Shown here: piece by piece, positions 1 to 3,504 of the stretch
Position numbering within the stretch: position 1 is the first letter of the stretch
How the letters are laid out: the number at the start of each line of letters is the position of its first letter
From: an uncultured Planctomycetaceae bacterium
GTDB taxonomy: Bacteria; Planctomycetota; Planctomycetia; Pirellulales; UBA1268
Length of the DNA stretch: 6,471 nt
NCBI GenBank assembly: GCA_903949225.1
Contig: CAJAYZ010000632.1
Span: forward strand, 1-6,471
Direction: 5' to 3'
The notes under the pieces: model-generated
Database searches by the model: none
What the model was told of the DNA's origin: nothing
Seen by the model: the letters and a program-made list of their open reading frames with translations, nothing else
Translations under genes and position numbers: made by a program

Positions 1-31
1 GGGGATGAAGCCATCCATGGCCTTCATCCCC
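1..31. repeat. Perfect hairpin at left window edge (10-bp arms)
   Basis: Bases 1-10 (GGGGATGAAG) are exactly reverse-complementary to 22-31 (CTTCATCCCC), with an 11-base loop. No T-run follows on the + strand (CTGAGGG comes next), so it is not a textbook intrinsic terminator. It could be a terminator-like or mRNA-end hairpin of a gene left of the window, or a repeat end. Only the hairpin itself is directly visible. Confidence 0.5.
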
Positions 32-85
32 TGAGGGTGCGCCGCCGCATCCATGTAACTCCCCACCCAAGCCACTTTTATGCGA

Positions 86-218
86 GGGGCTGCCCGTACC
101 CCGGGAGACGGCCTCGACGGCAAGCGAAGCCCGGAGGGCGAAAGCGCAGGCGACGCGGAGTGAGCGGAGGGCAGGGATGCCCGCAGCGAACGTCCGGCGA
201 CGGGGTGCGGGCAGCCCC
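86..218. repeat. GC-rich non-coding element bounded by 18-bp inverted repeats
   Basis: The left end 86-103 (GGGGCTGCCCGTACCCCG) is the reverse complement of the right end 201-218 at 17 of 18 positions. The one mismatch would be a G-U pair in RNA. The interior (104-200) has short purine-rich units such as GCGAAGC, GGGCGAAAGCG and GCGGAGTGAGCGGAGGGC, and a small hairpin GGGCA-ggga-TGCCC at 169-182. The heptamer AAGCCAC sits just outside both ends (69-75 and 220-226), which looks like an imperfect flanking direct repeat. The frame-1 reading through it is Arg/Pro/Gly-rich and unlike a protein. It could be a dispersed intergenic repeat, a miniature non-autonomous mobile element, or a structured RNA. 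The inverted ends are seen directly; the identity is inferred. Confidence 0.5.
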
Positions 219-390
219 GAAGCCACGTTTGATCTCGGCTCATCTATGACAGTGGGTGGCCAGCCTGTTGGCGGTTCATCGGCGGGGCCGGCAAAAGTTT
301 CGTCGTTCTCACGATGACCTCGTCACTCCTCAAGCGTTCGCCGATCCCCGCCTCGCCTACGCGCTGGCAACGACGATCACCGCGAGTGAC

Positions 391-408
391 GCGGGCAGTC
401 CCGAAGCC
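391..408. repeat. Partial copy of the right end of the upstream element
   Basis: The 18 bases at 391-408 (GCGGGCAGTCCCGAAGCC) match 207-224 (GCGGGCAGCCCCGAAGCC) at 17 of 18 positions in direct orientation. Both copies are followed shortly by CCAC. The copy spans the inner part of the element's right inverted repeat plus its outside flank, so it may be a remnant of a second insertion or a recombination scar. It is short enough that some caution is needed in GC-rich DNA. Confidence 0.4.
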
Positions 409-541
409 TGCCACTGCGGCCCGATGGACCCCCGCTCAGAGTGCCCGTGCAGCCTTGCCCCCCACGCCCGCCCCCGCTATCTTCCCGCCGCTTTTCCGGG
501 AGGGTGCCCCGGCCCTGCGCGGCCGCCCTCCGGAATCATCC

Positions 542-546
542 GGGAG
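542..546 (+). promoter_or_regulatory. Ribosome binding site supporting the start at 555
   Basis: GGGAG lies eight bases before the ATG at 555. This favours 555 over an in-frame ATG at 441, whose extra 38 residues would be a Pro/Arg-rich stretch unlike the N terminus of this family. Confidence 0.45.
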
Positions 547-554
547 CCGCGCCG

Positions 555-1748
555 ATGACGACGATCCTCCTCGTGGCCCCCTGCGTCGCCTGCCTCGTCG
601 CCTATTGCATGGCGTGGGTGCTGGTTACCCGCCGCGTCGTCACCGACCGGCGAACGGCCGACACGATCGCGATGATCGAAGCGACCGAGCCACTCCCCGG
701 CCTCTCGATCCTCAAGCCCCTGTGCGGCAGTGATGAGGAACTCGAAGCCAATCTCCGCTCCTTCCTCGAGGCGGATCACGAGCCCCTCCAGATCATCTTC
801 GCCGCCGCGAGCCCAGCCGACCCCGCGATCACGCTCGCCCGTCGGCTCGCCGCTGAGTATCCGCATCGGGACGTGCGGGTAGTCGTCGGCGCCGACGACA
901 CGATCGCCAATCCGAAGATCGCGCTCATGGAGGTGATGCTGCTGGAAGCGAAGCACGAGATCCTCCTCCTCTCCGATTCCAATGTCCGGCTCGAACGGGG
1001 CGATCTGACTCGCGTCCTTCCGCTCTTTTCCGATCCGCGCGTCGGCATGGCTTACCAGCCGGTCGTTGCCGAGGGGGAGCGGACCGTCGCAGCCACGATC
1101 GAGAATCTCCACTACACCGAGTTTGCCGCCTTCCTGACGATCGGCGTCCACGAGCTCGTCGGCCTCCACACCGTCAATGCCAAGGGGCAGTGGGTGCGCC
1201 GGGCCGCGCTCGAGGCCGCCGACGGCTTCGCGCGGGTGCGCGACTGCGGGGCCGACGACTACGAACTGTCGCAGCAGGTGGAGCGAGCCGGCTGGAAGCT
1301 CGCGCCGGCAGCGACGGTGGTCCGCGTCATCCAGCGCGATTGGTCGTGGAAGAATCTTGCCGACCGCAACCTCCGCCACGCCGGCTTGCGGGTACGGATC
1401 TGCCCCTGGGCCTATCCGCTCGAGCTGCTCTTCAATCCGATCCCGTTCGCGCTGCCGTTGATCGTCGCCGGAAGGCTCGACCTCGCGGCCCTCGGCATCT
1501 TCGCGATCGGTGCGAAGGTGGCGATGGAGCTTTCAAGTGCCAGGCTCCTCCGCGGCCGTGGGCTCGCTTGGCGTCTTGTGCCGGCGCTGATCGTGAAAGA
1601 CCTCTTCATCTTCGCGTGCTGGTTCATCGCGCCAGCCAAACGGACGGCCGAGTGGCGCGGCCGCCCCTACCGCCTCCTCCCCCGTGGACGGATCGCCCCG
1701 GTGGCCGGCGAAGCCCGCGGCCTCCCGATCCCGCTGGAAACGGCGTGA
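555..1748 (+). CDS. Membrane-anchored family 2/21 glycosyltransferase (ceramide glucosyltransferase / HpnI-like)
   Basis: This 397-residue protein resembles GT21 enzymes, which transfer a sugar from a nucleotide donor to a lipid (ceramide in eukaryotes, hopanoid for bacterial HpnI) at the membrane. Residues 1-24 form an N-terminal membrane segment. The GT-A domain starts with PGLSILKPLCG and carries the expected acidic positions: D89 in ADPAI, D141 in DSNV and D234/D235 in DDYEL. Three hydrophobic segments follow at about 289-305, 309-323 and 341-359. The length and the one-plus-three membrane plan fit the family. One oddity is that the usual (Q/R)xxRW motif reads R271-N-L-R-H275, with His in place of Trp. 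The start at 555 is chosen for its GGGAG site and because the membrane segment begins there. The gene is followed by a possible terminator and is probably a separate unit from the operon at 1850. A glycolipid or hopanoid substrate is inferred; a general GT2 enzyme with another lipid acceptor remains possible. Confidence 0.85.
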   Translation: MTTILLVAPCVACLVAYCMAWVLVTRRVVTDRRTADTIAMIEATEPLPGLSILKPLCGSDEELEANLRSFLEADHEPLQIIFAAASPADPAITLARRLAAEYPHRDVRVVVGADDTIANPKIALMEVMLLEAKHEILLLSDSNVRLERGDLTRVLPLFSDPRVGMAYQPVVAEGERTVAATIENLHYTEFAAFLTIGVHELVGLHTVNAKGQWVRRAALEAADGFARVRDCGADDYELSQQVERAGWKLAPAATVVRVIQRDWSWKNLADRNLRHAGLRVRICPWAYPLELLFNPIPFALPLIVAGRLDLAALGIFAIGAKVAMELSSARLLRGRGLAWRLVPALIVKDLFIFACWFIAPAKRTAEWRGRPYRLLPRGRIAPVAGEARGLPIPLETA

Positions 1749-1774
1749 GGGTCGGCCAGCGCTCCAGGGCAGGC

Positions 1775-1813
1775 AAAACAATCCAGGGAAGGCAGCGTGG
1801 CATTGTTTTTTTT
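1775..1813 (+). terminator. Possible intrinsic terminator after the glycosyltransferase
   Basis: AAAACAAT at 1775-1782 pairs exactly with ATTGTTTT at 1802-1809. The stem can extend by CCA (1783-1785) with TGG (1798-1800) across a one-base bulge. A run of eight T residues occupies 1806-1813. The stem is AT-rich, so it is weaker than a classic terminator. The T-tract could also, or instead, act as an UP element for the promoter immediately downstream. Confidence 0.35.
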
Positions 1814-1832
1814 GTTGACGAAACGTCAACAA
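1812..1832. promoter_or_regulatory. Perfect palindromic operator (9-3-9)
   Basis: TTGTTGACG (1812-1820), an AAA spacer and CGTCAACAA (1824-1832) form a perfect inverted repeat with 9-base arms. It lies directly before the winged-helix regulator gene and covers the -35 and the first part of the promoter spacer. Perfect dyads of this size next to a regulator gene are typical autoregulatory operators for dimeric HTH proteins. A bound dimer here would block RNA polymerase. The dyad is seen directly; the binding partner is inferred. Confidence 0.75.
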
Positions 1833-1843
1833 TGAAAAATAAT
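1815..1843 (+). promoter_or_regulatory. Sigma70-type promoter, probably giving a leaderless mRNA
   Basis: A -35 TTGACG (1815-1820) and a -10 AATAAT (1838-1843) are separated by exactly 17 bases. Each differs from the TTGACA/TATAAT consensus at one position. A start seven bases past the -10 falls on the A of the ATG at 1850, so the transcript would have essentially no 5' leader. This agrees with the absence of any Shine-Dalgarno sequence before 1850 or 1832. The motif is visible; its use and the leaderless start are inferred. Confidence 0.6.
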
Positions 1844-1849
1844 GGCGGC

Positions 1850-2530
1850 ATGCCGAGGAAGCCCGTTCATTTCGTCACCGATCCGGCCGTCTGGAAGACG
1901 CTCATCGCGCCGGTCCGCGCGGAGATCATCGAGACGTTACGGATGCTCGGCCCCTGCGGGATCGCCGACGTCGCCAGGCAGCTCGACCGGCCGGCCGATT
2001 CCCTCTACCGGCACTTTGAGAAGATCGTCGCCACCGGCGTCGTCGTCGAGACCGGGACGCGTTCCACCGGAAGGCGAGTTGAGCGGGTCTACGACCTCGT
2101 CGCCGACGATCTCGGCGCCCGGTTCAAGGGGGCGAGCAGCCGAGCCGTCAACGACGCCTACCTGACGACGGCGAAGACGGTCCTGAAAATGTCGGCTCGG
2201 ACGTTCCGCGATGCCGCCGCCTCAGGCGCGCTCATTGGCCTCGGTCTCGACAAGCCCTCCACGATGCGGGCCTTCTTCGAGCATGTCTGGCTCACGCCGG
2301 ACGACTTCGATGAGCTCAACGCAATCTTCCGCCGGCTCAATGCCTTTCTCAATGCGAAGAAGACCCGCACGTCCGAGACGCGGCTCCAGCTCGTGTCGGT
2401 GCTCACCGCGCCGATCGTCCGCCGCCGGGGCGCCAAGCGTCAGCCATCGGCCCCGTCATCCGGCAAAGCCAAGTCCACGAAACCAGCCCCGCCCCGCCCT
2501 GCCGCCAGGCCTAAATCCAAAAAGCCATGA
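1850..2530 (+). CDS. Winged helix-turn-helix transcriptional regulator (ArsR/HTH_20-like)
   Basis: This 226-residue protein probably represses the operon it heads. Residues about 20-83 have the ArsR-type winged-helix pattern: a helix with PVRAEIIETLRMLGP, a second helix at 36-45 (CGIADVARQL), a recognition helix at 48-61 (PADSLYRHFEKIVA) and a basic wing at 65-83 (VVETGTRSTGRRVERVYDL). The middle part (about 85-190) looks helical and may dimerise or sense a signal; no metal-binding cysteine cluster is visible. The last 36 residues or so (191-226) form a Lys/Pro/Ala/Ser tail resembling histone-H1-like disordered tails. The ATG at 1850 is chosen because the predicted transcription start lies there. 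An in-frame ATG at 1832 would add MKNNGG but sits inside the operator and promoter. The stop codon overlaps the next gene's start (ATGA, 2527-2530), so the two are translationally coupled. The ligand is unknown. Confidence 0.85.
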   Translation: MPRKPVHFVTDPAVWKTLIAPVRAEIIETLRMLGPCGIADVARQLDRPADSLYRHFEKIVATGVVVETGTRSTGRRVERVYDLVADDLGARFKGASSRAVNDAYLTTAKTVLKMSARTFRDAAASGALIGLGLDKPSTMRAFFEHVWLTPDDFDELNAIFRRLNAFLNAKKTRTSETRLQLVSVLTAPIVRRRGAKRQPSAPSSGKAKSTKPAPPRPAARPKSKKP

Positions 2531-3504
2531 CGTCCTCCGCTGCTCCCCTCTCCGAAGGCCTCGCCGTCCGCGGCCTCGTGAAGATCCACCCCGGCCCGGT
2601 GTGCGCGCTCAAGGGGGTCGATCTCGATATCCCCCAAGGGATGTTCGGCCTCCTCGGCCCCAACGGCGCCGGGAAGTCGACCTTCATGAGCATCGTCGCC
2701 GGGCTCGTCGAGCCGACGGCCGGCGACGTCTGGCTCGACGGCACGAACATCGTCGAGAAGCCCCAGTTCGTCCGCGAGCGGCTCGGGTTTCTGCCCCAGG
2801 ATTTCGGGTTTTATCCCGACCTCTCCGGGCAGGCGATGCTTGAGTTTCTCCTGCGCCTGAAAGGGATCAGTGGGCCGAAGGGGCGGGCAGCCCTCGCCGG
2901 CGAGCTCCTCGAGCGCGTCAACCTCACCGACGCTGCGAAGCGGAAGGTCGGCGGCTACTCCGGCGGCATGCGGCAGCGGCTCGGGCTCGCGCAGGCGATC
3001 GCAGGCAACCCGCGGATCCTCATCGTCGACGAGCCGACCGCCGGCCTCGATCCAGAGGAGCGGCAGCGGTTCTACCGGTTGCTCGCCGAGATGAGCGTCG
3101 GCCGGGTCGTGCTCCTCTCCACCCACATCGTTGATGACGTCGCCACTCTCTGCCCGCGCCTCGCGGTGATCCGCTCGGGCGAAGTCGTCTCCGACACGAC
3201 GCCCACCGCTGCCCGCACGGCCGTCGATGGCCTCGTCCGCGAGGGGTTTGTTGACGATGCCGCGCTGCCTGCCTTCGCCAAGGATCATCGGATGCTCTCG
3301 GCCGTGCTCGTCGAAGGGCGCACCAACCGGGTGCGGATCTTCCTTCCGCCCGGTGCCGAGGCGCCCCCCGGCTTCGCCCCGAGCCCCGGCACGCTCGAGG
3401 ACGCCTACCTCGTCCTCATGCGCTGCCCGCCACACGAGATCCCCGGGCCGCTGGCGCGGGCCGTCCCCGCATCGGCCACTTCCGCTATCGGAGGTGTCCA
3501 TTGA
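2527..3504 (+). CDS. ABC transporter ATP-binding protein (ABC-2 exporter type)
   Basis: This 325-residue cytoplasmic ATPase would power the fused permease encoded just downstream. All the nucleotide-binding motifs are intact and in order: Walker A GPNGAGKST (44-52), Q-loop Q91 in LPQDFGFYP, signature YSGGMRQR (144-151), Walker B ILIVDEP (164-170), D-loop AGLDP (172-176) and switch His H200 in STH. The DFGFYPDLS stretch is typical of the drug/antibiotic and gliding-type ABC-2 ATPases. Residues after about 215 form the usual variable C-terminal part and end in a short Pro/Ala tail. The start is the ATG at 2527 within ATGA, overlapping the regulator's stop. No strong ribosome site precedes it, which fits translational coupling. 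Its own stop overlaps the next start (TTGA, 3501-3504). The family call is secure; the substrate is unknown. Confidence 0.95.
   Translation: MTSSAAPLSEGLAVRGLVKIHPGPVCALKGVDLDIPQGMFGLLGPNGAGKSTFMSIVAGLVEPTAGDVWLDGTNIVEKPQFVRERLGFLPQDFGFYPDLSGQAMLEFLLRLKGISGPKGRAALAGELLERVNLTDAAKRKVGGYSGGMRQRLGLAQAIAGNPRILIVDEPTAGLDPEERQRFYRLLAEMSVGRVVLLSTHIVDDVATLCPRLAVIRSGEVVSDTTPTAARTAVDGLVREGFVDDAALPAFAKDHRMLSAVLVEGRTNRVRIFLPPGAEAPPGFAPSPGTLEDAYLVLMRCPPHEIPGPLARAVPASATSAIGGVH
3490..3496 (+). promoter_or_regulatory. Strong ribosome binding site that decides the TTG start at 3501
   Basis: GGAGGTG ends four bases before TTG 3501-3503. It is the best Shine-Dalgarno sequence in the window. It supports a TTG initiation codon over the first in-frame ATG at 3573, which would remove the conserved-looking basic N terminus and cut into the first membrane segment. 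Confidence 0.7.

Larger units (their letters stand above)
227..554. other. Intergenic stretch without a convincing gene
   Basis: Short open frames here are Pro/Arg/Ala-rich, have no recognisable motif or plausible ribosome site, and overlap each other in several frames, as expected by chance at high GC. The stretch contains the partial repeat copy at 391-408 and a C-rich tract at about 455-490. An imperfect GC hairpin lies around 495-507 and 521-534. No clear -35/-10 promoter for the downstream glycosyltransferase is visible. Confidence 0.5.

Noticed and set aside
86..218. CRISPR array or tRNA in the repeat-like stretch
   Set aside because: There are no regularly spaced identical repeats with unique spacers, and no cloverleaf or T-loop (GTTCRANNC) pattern.
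1..249. Possible 3' end of a gene entering from the left, or a small gene from GTG at 37
   Set aside because: The frame is open, but the product is Arg/Pro/Gly-rich, runs across the inverted-repeat element, and has no ribosome site or family resemblance.
441..554. Upstream ATG at 441 as the glycosyltransferase start
   Set aside because: It would add 38 Pro/Arg-rich residues before the membrane segment; the ATG at 555 has GGGAG at good spacing and starts right at the hydrophobic anchor.
477..1379. Long open frame on the - strand (300 codons)
   Set aside because: It lies antisense to the glycosyltransferase, is rich in Arg/Gly/Asp/Glu with no motif, and is the expected mirror of high-GC codons. 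The + strand gene has clear family motifs.
1832..1849. ATG at 1832 as the regulator start
   Set aside because: It lies at the end of the operator and upstream of the predicted transcription start, with no ribosome site. It remains possible if the promoter is elsewhere, and would add only six residues.
2440..3501. Long open frame on the - strand (353 codons)
   Set aside because: It is antisense to an ABC ATPase with every motif intact; the composition is typical of a shadow frame.
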